Shown: piece after piece, positions 34,870 to 44,060 of the stretch
Layout: each line of letters opens with the position of its first letter
Numbering within the stretch: position 1 is the stretch's first letter
Assembly: GCF_018613725.1 (NCBI RefSeq)
Contig: NZ_JAGGPS010000019.1
Location: 1-64,000 of the forward strand
Source: Hymenobacter sp. ISL-91
Lineage (GTDB): Bacteria; Bacteroidota; Bacteroidia; Cytophagales; Hymenobacteraceae
Reading direction: 5' to 3'
DNA length: 64,000 nucleotides
Position numbers and translations under genes: made by a program
The notes under the pieces: model-generated
What the model was told of the DNA's origin: nothing
The model's input: the letters and a program-made list of their open reading frames with translations, nothing else
Database searches by the model: none

Positions 34870-35229
34870 ATGAAACATTTCCTGCTACTGCTGACACTTG
34901 GCACGCTCGGTTTTGCCGGGTGCAAGAAGGATGAGATATCCCTGGAATCCGGCCCTACCTGCATCAGCGAGAAGGCCCAACAGTTTGCGCAGGGTAACGG
35001 CTGCAAAACCAGCACACTTACGATAGGCGCCAGCGTAAAGGAATACCGCTTCCAGGATCGGCTGGTGTACGTCTTCGATCCGGGCAACTGCGGGGCCGAC
35101 GAGGCGTCCCAGGTACTCGACGCAAGCTGCAAGACCATTGGCTTTCTGGGTGGCTTTGGGGGCAACATAACGGTAAACGGGGATTCATTCGAAAAAGCCG
35201 AGCTCAAGCGTACCCTCTGGCAGCAGTAG
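34870..35229 (+). CDS. Small lipoprotein of a Bacteroidota family (DUF6970-like)
   Basis: The 119-aa protein starts at the ATG at 34870 (MKHFLLLLTL) and has a lipobox (GFAGC, about residue 17). The mature part contains four further cysteines (TCISEKAQQF, NGCKTSTL, GNCGADEAS, DASCKTIGFLGGFGGN) that could form two disulfides. It ends NGDSFEKAELKRTLWQQ. The family is secreted or outer-membrane anchored and of unknown function. The name DUF6970 is from memory and should be treated as a pointer only. Confidence 0.8.
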   Translation: MKHFLLLLTLGTLGFAGCKKDEISLESGPTCISEKAQQFAQGNGCKTSTLTIGASVKEYRFQDRLVYVFDPGNCGADEASQVLDASCKTIGFLGGFGGNITVNGDSFEKAELKRTLWQQ

Positions 35230-35304
35230 GCTGGCAGATAGTAGCCGGTTGCACTCCCGGACCCGACGCGCCGGGTTTCTGCGGAGCGAAGTACCTTCGT
35301 ACCC

Positions 35305-36534
35305 ATGCGCATTCTTCATACCGCCGACTGGCACCTGGGCCAGCGGTTTATTCAGGGGCACGAGCGAACCGAGGAGCATCGCCACTTCCTCGACTGGCTG
35401 GTGGCTACTATTGAGGCCGAGCAGGTTGAAGTGCTGGTGGTGGCCGGCGACATTTTCGATACCGGCTCGCCCTCCAACCAGGCCCTGGAGCTGTACTACG
35501 ATTTCCTGCTGAAACTGCGCCAAACCGGCTGCCGCGACGTGGTGGTAGTGGGCGGCAACCACGATTCGCCGGCGACCCTGAACGCGCCGGCCCGGTTGCT
35601 GCGCCACCTGCGGGTGCATGTGGTGGGCTGCGTGCCCGAGTGTTTCGAGGACCAGGTGCTGGTGCTCGATGATGCCACCGGCAAGCCGGGCCTGGTGGTG
35701 TGCGCCGTGCCCTTTCTGCGCGACCGGGATGTGCGCCTCTCGGTGCCCGGCGAGAGTGCCGAGGAGCGCGAAACCCGCATCAGGCAGGGCCTGGCCGACC
35801 ATTATGCCCGCGTAGCCGAGATAGAGCAGGTGTGGCAGCTAAAGGCGCTGGGGCTGCCCGTGCTGGCTACCGGCCACCTCTACGCCGCCGGCGCCGCCCC
35901 CTCAGACTCGGAGCGCACCATTCATGTGGGCAACCTGGGCCAGGTAACCGCCGACCACTTCCCGGCCGTGTTCGACTATGTGGCGCTGGGCCACCTGCAC
36001 CGGCCCCAGCGGGTGGGTGGGCAGGCGCATATCCGCTATTCGGGCTCGCCTATTGCCTTATCGTTTTCCGAAGTCGACCACGCCAAGGAAGTACTGCTGG
36101 TAGAGTTTACAGCCGGCAAAGTGGCTGGCCTGCACAGCCGGCCGGTGCCGGGCGCACGGCGGTTGGTGCGCTTTCATGGCACACTGGACGAGGTGAGTAC
36201 GGCCCTTATGGCCTACGACAATGCCGGTTACGCGCTGCCGGCCTGGGCCGACGTGCAGATACACTCCGAGCTGAGCCAGCTGGAAGTAGCCGAAACGCTG
36301 CTGAAGGTGATTGATGCCCTCGACCGACAGCGGCTCGTGGTGCTGGCCCGGCGGCACCTGCGCCTGCTAACCCTGCGGCCGCTGGGGGCCACCGAGGAAA
36401 CCGAGGCCAGCCTCACCCGCAGCCTGCACGATTTTACGGCCCGCGAAGTGTTTGAACAGCGCCTGGAAGCCGAGCCGGCTGAGGCCCGTGCCGAGCTGCT
36501 GCGCACGTTCGATGAGTTGCTGGAAAGCCTGTAG
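35305..36534 (+). CDS. sbcD: SbcD, nuclease subunit of the SbcCD (Mre11-Rad50-like) complex
   Basis: SbcD is the Mre11-like metallophosphoesterase that cuts hairpins and protein-blocked ends with SbcC. The 409-aa protein shows the phosphoesterase motifs HTADWHLGQ (about 5), VAGDIFDTGSP (about 45), GGNHDSPAT (about 90), ATGHLYAAG (about 190) and GHLHRPQ (about 233). A C-terminal region that docks to SbcC follows. nhaA lies between sbcD and sbcC. A near-consensus -7 element TACCTTCG (35291-35298) lies 6 bp before the ATG, so it may be nearly leaderless. Confidence 0.95.
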   Translation: MRILHTADWHLGQRFIQGHERTEEHRHFLDWLVATIEAEQVEVLVVAGDIFDTGSPSNQALELYYDFLLKLRQTGCRDVVVVGGNHDSPATLNAPARLLRHLRVHVVGCVPECFEDQVLVLDDATGKPGLVVCAVPFLRDRDVRLSVPGESAEERETRIRQGLADHYARVAEIEQVWQLKALGLPVLATGHLYAAGAAPSDSERTIHVGNLGQVTADHFPAVFDYVALGHLHRPQRVGGQAHIRYSGSPIALSFSEVDHAKEVLLVEFTAGKVAGLHSRPVPGARRLVRFHGTLDEVSTALMAYDNAGYALPAWADVQIHSELSQLEVAETLLKVIDALDRQRLVVLARRHLRLLTLRPLGATEETEASLTRSLHDFTAREVFEQRLEAEPAEARAELLRTFDELLESL

Positions 36535-36571
36535 AAGGCGACTTCTTGGTCGTCGGCCGTGGTGAGTCTTG

Positions 36572-36579
36572 TATCTTTG
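36572..36579 (+). promoter_or_regulatory. -7 element of nhaA
   Basis: TATCTTTG matches TAnnTTTG, 38 bp after the sbcD stop and about 100 bp before the nhaA start, showing that nhaA has its own promoter inside the sbcD-sbcC interval. Confidence 0.65.
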
Positions 36580-36680
36580 GCTCAGCGAGCCGGAACGCCC
36601 TTGCCGTGCTGCAGCTCGCTACCCTGGGCCCGCGGCAGCTTGTAGCCGCCGGCCTGCGTACTCCTACCCTGCTGGTTTCT

Positions 36681-38012
36681 ATGGCTGTATCTCAAATCGT
36701 TCGTCCGCTGGTGCGGCCCTTTGCCGAGTTTTTCCGTCGCGAGGCGGCGGGCGGCATCATGCTGATGGCCAGTGCTGTGCTGGCCCTTATACTGGCCAAC
36801 AGCAACTGGGGGCCGGCGCACTTTTTCCCGCAGTTCTGGGACAAGCACCTCAACCTCACCGTTAATGGTCTGGGCCTGAACCTGAGTTTGCTGCACTGGA
36901 TCAACGACGGGCTGATGAGTATTTTCTTTCTCATCGTGGGCCTGGAAATCAAGCGTGAGCTCCTGGAGGGCGAGCTTTCGGACCGGCGGCAGGCCACGCT
37001 GCCCATTGCGGCGGCCATTGGCGGCATGGTGGTGCCGGCGCTGGTGTACTTTCTTATCAACCGGGGCGAGCCCGCCGCCAACGCCTGGGGCATCCCGATG
37101 GCAACCGACATTGCCTTTGCGCTGGCCGTACTGCAGCTGCTGGGCCCGCGCGTGCCGCTGGGCCTCAAGGTATTCCTCACGGCCCTGGCCATTGTTGATG
37201 ACCTGGGGGCCGTGCTGGTAATTGCCGGCTACTACACTACCAACCTGCACCTCAACTACCTATACCTGGCCCTGGGCGTGTGGGTGCTGCTGATGAACCT
37301 GAACCTGCTGGGCGTGCGCAGTCTGGTAGTGTATATGCCGTTGGGGGTACTGCTGTGGTTTTTCATGCACGAGTCGGGCGTGCACGCCACGCTGGCGGGC
37401 GTTATGCTGGCCTTTACAATTCCGTCGCGCATTGGCATGGCCAAGCCCGAGCTGCTACTGATGCTCAATAGCCGCCTGAGTATGCTGCAGGACGAGGTGC
37501 ATGGTGCGGGAGCCAACCCGCGCATTATCAGCGAAGAGCTGGAGTACCTTTCCGACTCTATCAGCTCGCCGGCCCAGAAGCTGGAGCAGCGCCTGCACTC
37601 GGTGGTAGCCTTCGTGATTATCCCGCTCTTCGCCTTCGCCAACACCAGCCTCGAAATCGACGCCTCGGTGTTCCGCGACCTGCTTACGCCGCTGGGACTG
37701 GGCATCATCCTGGGCCTCACGGTGGGCAAGCCGCTGGGTATTGGGGCCCTGAGCTGGCTGAGTATCCGGCTGGGCTGGGCCTCGCTGCCGGCCGGCGTTA
37801 CGTGGCGGCACATCTGGGGGGCGGGCCTGCTGGGCGGTATCGGCTTCACCATGTCGCTGTTTATCACGCTGCTGGCTTTGGGCGAGCACACGGCCGGCGA
37901 GCCGGTAGCCAAGCTGGCCATCCTCACCGCCTCGTTCATCTCCGGCACCCTGGGCTTTTTGCTGTTACGCACCACGCCGCTGCCAAAAGTGGAGATTATC
38001 AGTGGGCGGTAG
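36681..38012 (+). CDS. nhaA: NhaA Na+/H+ antiporter
   Basis: NhaA exchanges protons for sodium or lithium across the inner membrane, supporting pH and salt tolerance. The 443-aa protein has about twelve membrane helices and the two functional acidic motifs: MATDIAFALAVL (the Asp-133 region of E. coli NhaA) and AIVDDLGAVLVIA (the paired Asp-163/164). The C-terminal part GIGFTMSLFI is typical. The start ATG at 36681 (MAVSQIVRPL) is chosen; the frame extends 45 codons upstream, across its own -7 element. It interrupts the sbcD-sbcC pair. Confidence 0.95.
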   Translation: MAVSQIVRPLVRPFAEFFRREAAGGIMLMASAVLALILANSNWGPAHFFPQFWDKHLNLTVNGLGLNLSLLHWINDGLMSIFFLIVGLEIKRELLEGELSDRRQATLPIAAAIGGMVVPALVYFLINRGEPAANAWGIPMATDIAFALAVLQLLGPRVPLGLKVFLTALAIVDDLGAVLVIAGYYTTNLHLNYLYLALGVWVLLMNLNLLGVRSLVVYMPLGVLLWFFMHESGVHATLAGVMLAFTIPSRIGMAKPELLLMLNSRLSMLQDEVHGAGANPRIISEELEYLSDSISSPAQKLEQRLHSVVAFVIIPLFAFANTSLEIDASVFRDLLTPLGLGIILGLTVGKPLGIGALSWLSIRLGWASLPAGVTWRHIWGAGLLGGIGFTMSLFITLLALGEHTAGEPVAKLAILTASFISGTLGFLLLRTTPLPKVEIISGR

Positions 38013-38416
38013 CTCACACCAAGCGGTGTAAAACGGTGTAGGGTGCGGAGCTTGCCCCCGCCCGCTTGTCGGCTACCACCCATCGGACCCTTCGCACGGC
38101 GTTAAAAACGCTTGGTGCCCTGGTGGCCCCAGGCAAAGCCAGTTTATCAACAACGAGCGGGTCATGCTGCCAGAGCGCGGCTATTACGTCTTCGTGCATC
38201 CTTTTCAGGTAGTTGCCGGCCGGGTGCTGGTAGAACTTCAGCAACTGGTGCGGGTATTGGTTCAGGCGCTGCGCCTGAATGAGAAGCACAACCGGGTTCG
38301 TGACAGGCGAGAAACACCCGGTCGGGATGTGGCTGTCCTGTAATGGTAAGCTAGCAAACAGCCCCGGCCGAAGGGCTTATCTTTGCAGCGCCCTACTCCT
38401 GCCCCATTTATTCCGC
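38013..38416. other. Intergenic region with a solitary repeat arm and a doubtful minus-strand frame
   Basis: The 404-bp space between nhaA and sbcC holds a solitary arm of the GTAGGGG repeat family (GTAGGGTGCGGAGCTTGC, about 38038-38062). A minus-strand open frame (38014-38289, GTG start) encodes 91 aa with no recognisable family (ALWQHDPLVVDKLALPG), open upstream for many codons. It could be the decayed end of a lost gene. The sbcC promoter is at 38378-38385. Confidence 0.5.
38378..38385 (+). promoter_or_regulatory. -7 element of sbcC
   Basis: TATCTTTG matches TAnnTTTG and lies 31 bp before the sbcC start codon. Confidence 0.65.
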
Positions 38417-41400
38417 ATGAAAATTCTCCGCGTCCGCTTCCTCAACCTCAACTCTTTGCGCGGCGAGCATTTCGTGGATTTCAGCATTGCCCCGCTGGCC
38501 GATGCGGGTTTGTTTGCCATTACCGGGGCTACCGGGGCGGGCAAAACCACCATCCTCGACGCCATTACGCTGGCCCTGTATGGCCAGGTACCCCGCCACG
38601 AAACCACGGGGCCCGAGCACGTAATGAGCCATGGTACGGGCGAGAGCTGGGCCGAGGTGGAGTTTGAGGTAAACGGGCAGCAGTACCGCAGCAAATGGGG
38701 CCAGTACCGCGCCCGCAAGCGCGCCGGCGCCAATCTGCAGGACCCTAAAATGGAGCTCAGCGAGCGGAAGCAGGCCGAAGACGGCACCGAAACCTGGGAG
38801 TTTCTGGAAACCTACAAGGCCAAGGTGCCGCGCCGGGTAGCCGAGCTGAGTGGGCTTGAGTACAAGCAGTTCCTGCGCTCGGTGCTGCTGGCCCAGGGCG
38901 ACTTCACGCGGTTTCTGAAGGCCCCGGCTGGCGAGCGGGCCCAGCTGCTGGAAAAAATCACCGACACCAAGAAGTACTCCGATATTTCGCGGGCAGCTTT
39001 CGAGCGTGCCAAGCACGAAACCCAGCAGGTGGAGCAGCTGCGCCAGGGCCTGAACGGTGTGGCGCTGCTCTCGCCCGAGGAAGTAGCTTTTCTGGAAGAA
39101 GAAGCCCACAGCCTGACCCGCCAGCTGACCGAGGCCACTGCCCGCCAGGAGCAGCTACGCGAAACCCAGCGCTGGCACCAGCGCCTGCACGATTTGCAGC
39201 AGAAGCAGCTCGGAGCCGAGCAGCGCCGCCGGCAGCTGGCCGCGCAGGCCGAAACCCTGGCTCCGCAGGCGCAGCGCCTGGCGTTGCACCTGCAGGCCCT
39301 GCCCTTTGCCCCCGAGCTGGCGCTGCTGCGCCAGGACGCCGGGCAGCTGGCCCGCCTGCAGGCCGAAGCCGAGCGCCTGCGCCAGCAGCTGCCCCGGCTA
39401 CAGGAGCGTCGCGCCGCCGCCGAAACTGCCCACACCGCCGCCCGCGAGGCCCTCGAAAGCGCCACCGCTACCCGCGAGGCCCAGGCGCCGGTGCTGCTGG
39501 CCGCCGAAAAGCTCGACCTCATCATTGCCCAGCAAGTCCGGGAGCTGGACGGCCGCCGCCAGGAGTACCAGCAGCGCAACGAAGCCTGCAAACGCCTGAG
39601 CGCCGAGCTGGCCACCATTAGCGCCCGCAGCCAGCAGGCCCACGAGCAGCTTGCCACAACTACTGCCTGGCTTCGCGAGCATGGCCGCCGGGCCGAGATG
39701 CTGGACGCTTTTGCCACGTTTACGGGCCTGGTGCAGGACTGGGACCGGCTGCGCACCGAAGATGGCCAGTTGAACCTGCGCGTAACTACGCTTGCCAGCC
39801 GCCTGCACACGGCCCGGCAACAGGAGCAGCAGGCCACCGCCGCCGCCCGCCTCGCCCGCCAGCACCTCGAAGCCGCCGACCAGCAAATGCAGGTTGCCGC
39901 CGCCACCCGCGACGAGCGGCTGCGCCTGCTACACCACCACATACAGACGCTACGCCGGGAGCTGGCCGAAAAAGAAACCCACCGCGAAACGCAGCGCCAG
40001 CTGGCCCAGGCCCAGCAGCTCATCCTCAGCCACGAAGAGGCCCGGCGGCAGCTGGAGCCCCACGCACCCTGCCCGCTGTGCGGCGCTTTGGAGCACCCGT
40101 ACGCAGCCGGCGTGCTCGGGCTCACCGATGCCGGGCTAGCGCAGGAGCAGGCCAAAGTGGAAAGCCTGACCCAGGAAGCCCACGCCCTCAACACCCGCAT
40201 CAACCGCCTCAGCACCTTTCTCAACCTGCTCGAAAATGCCGGCGGCGACGCCAGCCGCATAGCGCCCGACGCCCCGCTGCAGTTCGTGACGCCAGCCCGC
40301 GAGGAAGCCATACCCGCCGAAAGCCGGGCGCTGGTGCAGCAACTTCAGGACCTAAATAAGCAACGGGCTGAGGCCGAAATGCAACTGGCCAGTGCCCTGG
40401 CCGCGCAGCTGGCCGCCCAAAACGCTCAGGTAGGCAGCCAGCAGGACTTGCACGAAACCCAGCAACAGCTCCGCGACGTGCAGGAGCAGTTGCCCCATAT
40501 AAAAACCCAGCTGGAAAGCCTGCTGACCAACTTCGACCTGACCTTTACGGGGGAAAACGGCGCCGCCATGATCACGCAGCTCCGGACCCTGGAAGCCGAG
40601 TTCAAAGCCCGTCAGGCTGAATTCAATGAAGCCACCAAGCAAGTCGAAACAGATCAAGTACGCATCGACCACCTTATTATAGAAAAGCAAAAAGCGCAAG
40701 CTTGGCTGCAGGAAAACAAGCAGAGTTTAGTCGAGCAAAACCGCGCCATTGAGCAGCAGCGAACCGAGCGGGTGGCCCTGTTGCCCGAATCCGACGTGGC
40801 TGGGGTGCGGCAGGCGCTGGAGCAGGCCGTGAAATCGGCCGGCCAGCGCCGCGAGCAGGCCGATGCGCAGTTCCGCCAGCACGATACGGCCCTTACGGTG
40901 GCCGCCGACCAGCTTCGCCAGCGCGAGCAGGATGCCACGGCCCAGCAACTCGCTCACAACCAGCGCCACGCCAGCCTCGCGGCAGCCCTGGCCGCCGCCG
41001 GCCTCGCCCCCGAACCCGCCGCGCTGCAGCCCCTACTACTTCCGCAATCCGAAGCCACCACCCTGCAAACCCAGTTGCAGCAGCACGAGCAAGATGCGGC
41101 CCTGGCCGAGCGGGTGTTGCTGGATGCCGGCACCGAGCTGGAGCAACAGGCGGCCCGCGCCCTCACCACCGATGCCCCCGAGCACACGGCCCAGCAACTG
41201 TCGGCGGCCAACGAGCAGCTGGCCACGCTTAACCAGCAGCTGGGGCAGCGCCAAGAGCGCCTCAGCGCCCACCGCGCCGGCCAGCAGCGCCACGCCGAGC
41301 TGGCCACAGCCCTCGAAAGCCAGCAGCAGCAGGCCCTGCGCTGGCGGCACCTGGCCGAGCTTATCGGCTCGGCCGACGGCAAGAAGTTCAGCGAATTTGC

Positions 41401-41848
41401 CCAGGGCCTCACGCTGGCCCGCCTCGTCGATCTGGCCAACCGCCACCTGCAACGCTTCACCGACCGCTACCGCATCCTGCGCCACGCCGAGCAGCACCTC
41501 GATCTGCTCATCCAGGACGAGTATCAGGCCGGTGCCGTGCGCTCGATGAACTCGCTTTCGGGTGGTGAAAGCTTCCTGGTGAGCCTGGCGCTGGCCCTGG
41601 GCCTGTCGGAGCTGGCTGGCCGCCGCACCCAAATCGACACGCTTTTCATCGACGAAGGCTTCGGTACGCTCGACCCCGATACGCTCGACGTGGCTCTTTC
41701 GGCCCTCGAAATGCTGCAGGGTACCGGCAAAACCATTGGTATTATCTCGCACGTCGAAGCCCTCAAGGAGCGCGTCAGCACCCAAATAAACGTCCGCAAA
41801 GGCACCGGCGGTATCAGCTCACTGCAGGTGCTGGGCTTTGGCGAGTGA
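38417..41848 (+). CDS. sbcC: SbcC, Rad50-like ATPase subunit of the SbcCD nuclease
   Basis: The 1143-aa SMC-like ATPase works with SbcD. It has Walker A GATGAGKTT near residue 38, then two very long coiled-coil arms rich in Gln, Ala, Glu and Leu (about 180-1000). Between them lies the zinc hook CPLC (in APCPLCGALEHP), which joins two molecules. Near the C terminus are the ABC signature SLSGGESFLVSLALALGL and the Walker B/D-loop DTLFIDEGFGTLD. Length and order match the family. The start ATG at 38417 (MKILRVRFLN) is chosen 31 bp after the -7 element; the open frame upstream contains the promoter. Confidence 0.96.
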   Translation: MKILRVRFLNLNSLRGEHFVDFSIAPLADAGLFAITGATGAGKTTILDAITLALYGQVPRHETTGPEHVMSHGTGESWAEVEFEVNGQQYRSKWGQYRARKRAGANLQDPKMELSERKQAEDGTETWEFLETYKAKVPRRVAELSGLEYKQFLRSVLLAQGDFTRFLKAPAGERAQLLEKITDTKKYSDISRAAFERAKHETQQVEQLRQGLNGVALLSPEEVAFLEEEAHSLTRQLTEATARQEQLRETQRWHQRLHDLQQKQLGAEQRRRQLAAQAETLAPQAQRLALHLQALPFAPELALLRQDAGQLARLQAEAERLRQQLPRLQERRAAAETAHTAAREALESATATREAQAPVLLAAEKLDLIIAQQVRELDGRRQEYQQRNEACKRLSAELATISARSQQAHEQLATTTAWLREHGRRAEMLDAFATFTGLVQDWDRLRTEDGQLNLRVTTLASRLHTARQQEQQATAAARLARQHLEAADQQMQVAAATRDERLRLLHHHIQTLRRELAEKETHRETQRQLAQAQQLILSHEEARRQLEPHAPCPLCGALEHPYAAGVLGLTDAGLAQEQAKVESLTQEAHALNTRINRLSTFLNLLENAGGDASRIAPDAPLQFVTPAREEAIPAESRALVQQLQDLNKQRAEAEMQLASALAAQLAAQNAQVGSQQDLHETQQQLRDVQEQLPHIKTQLESLLTNFDLTFTGENGAAMITQLRTLEAEFKARQAEFNEATKQVETDQVRIDHLIIEKQKAQAWLQENKQSLVEQNRAIEQQRTERVALLPESDVAGVRQALEQAVKSAGQRREQADAQFRQHDTALTVAADQLRQREQDATAQQLAHNQRHASLAAALAAAGLAPEPAALQPLLLPQSEATTLQTQLQQHEQDAALAERVLLDAGTELEQQAARALTTDAPEHTAQQLSAANEQLATLNQQLGQRQERLSAHRAGQQRHAELATALESQQQQALRWRHLAELIGSADGKKFSEFAQGLTLARLVDLANRHLQRFTDRYRILRHAEQHLDLLIQDEYQAGAVRSMNSLSGGESFLVSLALALGLSELAGRRTQIDTLFIDEGFGTLDPDTLDVALSALEMLQGTGKTIGIISHVEALKERVSTQINVRKGTGGISSLQVLGFGE

Positions 41849-41869
41849 GAGGTAAGAAATAAGAGGGGA

Positions 41870-42102
41870 AATTGAGAACTGAGTAGTGAGTAGTGAGTAG
41901 TGAGTAGTGAGTAGTGAGTAGTGAGTGAGGTACGGAACCTGGGGGGAATAGACCGTCATTCTGAGCGGAGCCGGAGGCGTAGTCGAAGAATCTCTACCGT
42001 AATGGTAATCCTGTTGGCTGCAACGGGACAGTAGAGATTCTTCGACTGCACCTCCGGCTTCGCTCAGGATAACGTGCCTTTTCTCAGTTCTCAGTTCTCA
42101 AC
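41870..42102. repeat. Composite repeat: 7-bp tandem array and nested inverted repeats
   Basis: Outer arms GAGAACTGAG (from about 41873) and CTCAGTTCTC (to about 42101) enclose six perfect copies of GAGTAGT (41881-41922). They also enclose a long hairpin (41954-42074) of the GTCATTCTGAGC...GAAGAATCTCTAC type, related to the CATGCTGAGC family. The right arm overlaps the 3' end of the DUF6687 gene and supplies its last codons and stop. Confidence 0.88.
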
Positions 42103-43166
42103 ATCCCCCCACTCCCCGGCGCCTTCACCTCCGCCCAGCTCCAGTACTTTTTCGGCTCGATACCCGCGTAGGCGGCTTCGAAAAACGCTACCACTTGCTG
42201 CTCCAGCTCGGCGGGCACAATAGAGGAAGCAAAAATCGGACGCTGATCGGGGTCGGCGTAGCGCTGGGGCTTGCTGAGGGCGCGGCCGCTCAGGCGTAGC
42301 AGCGGGCCGGTGTCGGTAATGCCTTCGTGGGTCCAGCGGCGGGCGGTCTTTTCCAGCTCGTTCAGGCGGTCGGCCAGGGCACCGAGGGGCAGGCGGGGCA
42401 GGGTGGGGCGGCTTTCCAGGTCAATCCAGGTGGTGTATTTATACTCGAATTCGTAGCGCTGGCCGTCGTAGAGGCTCAGCACCATATCGGTGCCAATGCT
42501 GGGGCCGAACAGGGCATAGTAAGGCACTGGCTCGGGCGTCTGTACCACCGTCAGGCCGATGGCGGGGTAGCGGCGCACGGTGGTGGCAGGCCCCTGCACA
42601 GCGGCTACGGCTTGCTTGATGTGCGCAAACGCAGGCTCCCAGGCGGCGCGGGCGGCCTTGGGGTTTTCCAGCAACTCGGCGAAGCGGGGCAGAAACCAGG
42701 CGAATTTTTCGGCGGAGGCCTCATCTTCGCGGCGGCGGCGGGCAGGAGCCCCAAACGGCTCGTAGAAGCGGGCCCTTTCTTCGGCATTCAACCAGCAAAC
42801 CAGTTGCAGGGCATGGTCGGCGAGCGGGTGGTGCCAGTCAATTTCGCGGAAGTCGCCAAGCGTGGCCACCAGGCGCAACAGGGGCTCGTGGCGCAGGGCC
42901 AACTCGGGGTTCAGCAGCGCCCACACGCCCACAAATCCATCCACATCAAAATGGTTGGCCGTTACGGCGCGCGCCTGCAGCCCAGGCGTAGCGGGGGCAT
43001 GCAGGGCCCGCAGCGCCGAACCGGCGCTGGTATCGTCGCGCAGGGCCACGGGGGTGGCCGCCCCGCGCCAGTGCGCCAGCGTAAGCGCGGCCCCCAGCCC
43101 CGTGCTGTCGACCACAATGGTAGGCTGCCGGCGCAATGCCTGAAAGGGAACGAAGTATCGAGACAA
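42084..43166 (-). CDS. DUF6687-like protein, TTG start, tail derived from a repeat
   Basis: The 360-aa soluble protein starts at a TTG at 43166; no better ATG is in frame, and the N terminus MSRYFVPFQALRRQPTIVVD matches the opening I associate with the DUF6687 family (from memory). It contains VTANHFDVDGFVGVWALLNP (about 68-87), which looks like a DHH-type phosphoesterase motif (NHFDVDG), and GDFREIDWHHP (about 108). The last residues MLRTEN and the stop are read from the GAGAACTGAG repeat. A role in phosphoester hydrolysis is only a suggestion. Confidence 0.75.
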   Translation of the reverse strand: MSRYFVPFQALRRQPTIVVDSTGLGAALTLAHWRGAATPVALRDDTSAGSALRALHAPATPGLQARAVTANHFDVDGFVGVWALLNPELALRHEPLLRLVATLGDFREIDWHHPLADHALQLVCWLNAEERARFYEPFGAPARRRREDEASAEKFAWFLPRFAELLENPKAARAAWEPAFAHIKQAVAAVQGPATTVRRYPAIGLTVVQTPEPVPYYALFGPSIGTDMVLSLYDGQRYEFEYKYTTWIDLESRPTLPRLPLGALADRLNELEKTARRWTHEGITDTGPLLRLSGRALSKPQRYADPDQRPIFASSIVPAELEQQVVAFFEAAYAGIEPKKYWSWAEVKAPGSGGMLRTEN

Positions 43167-43371
43167 GGAGTAAGCAGTCAGTCAGTTGAAAAGAAACAAG
43201 AGAGACATTCTGCACCTACCATCCGCGAAGCCGGCGGCAGAATTGAATACTTTCTGCTGCAATACTACTGCTATCCGCCACAAGGAGGTGGCTGGCAATT
43301 TCGGCTTCGCGGGCGCCGGAGACAGAAAAACGTTCTTCCCCGCATCCTTCCCGCGCCTTGCGGCCTGCGTT

Positions 43372-43686
43372 TCAGCGCCGCCCCGCACGCCGGTTACTGA
43401 TGCGCTCTACCCGGCTGCGGCGAATCCAGTGCAGGTATTTCTGCAGCTCCTCGGCTGTGCGCAGCTGCTCTATACTAGCGTAGCGGCGGGCCAGGGCTTT
43501 GTTATCGAGCAGCAGATGAATGGTGCTGTGGCAGGGCTGGCACAGGTCGGCGGTGGGGCCGTGGCGCCCGCCCTCCTCGCGGGGCACCAGGTGGTGGCGC
43601 GACGTGCGCTGCACCTCCCGCTCGCACAGTGCGCACCGCTGGCCCTCCGGTTCTTCGGCAGTAGTTGTAGTGATATTACCAGACAT
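43372..43686 (-). CDS. HNH-family endonuclease-like protein
   Basis: The 104-aa protein carries an HNH motif with a zinc-stabilising cysteine set: CALCERE (about 17-23), RHHLVPREEGG (about 30-40, the catalytic His pair region), then DLCQPCHSTIH (about 48-58). Short stand-alone HNH proteins of this kind are widespread and mostly of unknown role. The start at 43686 (MSGNITTTTA) is chosen; a further 13 codons upstream are possible. It probably does not belong to a mobile element, as none is visible around it. Confidence 0.85.
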   Translation of the reverse strand: MSGNITTTTAEEPEGQRCALCEREVQRTSRHHLVPREEGGRHGPTADLCQPCHSTIHLLLDNKALARRYASIEQLRTAEELQKYLHWIRRSRVERISNRRAGRR

Positions 43687-44060
43687 AAACGAACCCAGTT
43701 GTTGGCAGGGACTGATGGACCGCATGGTGCGGCCAGTTGCCGGATTTTGCCAATTTCGCGGCTGTGTTCAGCAGTACACTCCGGTCGGCAAACATGTTGG
43801 CGGGCTACTACTTAACCCCGCAAAACCACACCGGGTTTCAGCAGCGCCGCACCTATTCCTTGCTTTCGTTATCCGTCGTTCAAGTAATAATACAATCACA
43901 ATAATTTAAATGCCATAATCTTGTAGAAATAACCTGGATAGTATTTATATTTGATTACTTCTTGTATATATTCCCAAATATTACCCGGCTACCTCAGCAC
44001 TGTCGGGAAGCAAGAACCATCTTCTCGTTGACACTCTTTTTCACTCTTTTGCCGCCGTCT
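43687..44060. promoter_or_regulatory. AT-rich region with the promoter of the exported protein gene
   Basis: This 374-bp gene-free region is AT-rich from 43875. TATATTTG at 43946-43953 is a perfect -7 element, with TTG at 43921-43923 (22-bp spacing). It would give a leader of about 100 nt before the start at 44061. I see nothing else in the rest of the region. Confidence 0.55.

Noticed and set aside
38812..40311. 499-aa open frame antisense to sbcC
   Set aside because: Its Ser/Arg/Cys-rich, low-complexity translation is the mirror of the SbcC coiled coil.
41881..41922. CRISPR-like array
   Set aside because: The repeats are 7 bp and contiguous, with no spacers; this is a simple tandem repeat.
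43372..43686. Homing endonuclease or intron
   Set aside because: The HNH gene is not inside another gene and has no intron-like flanks.
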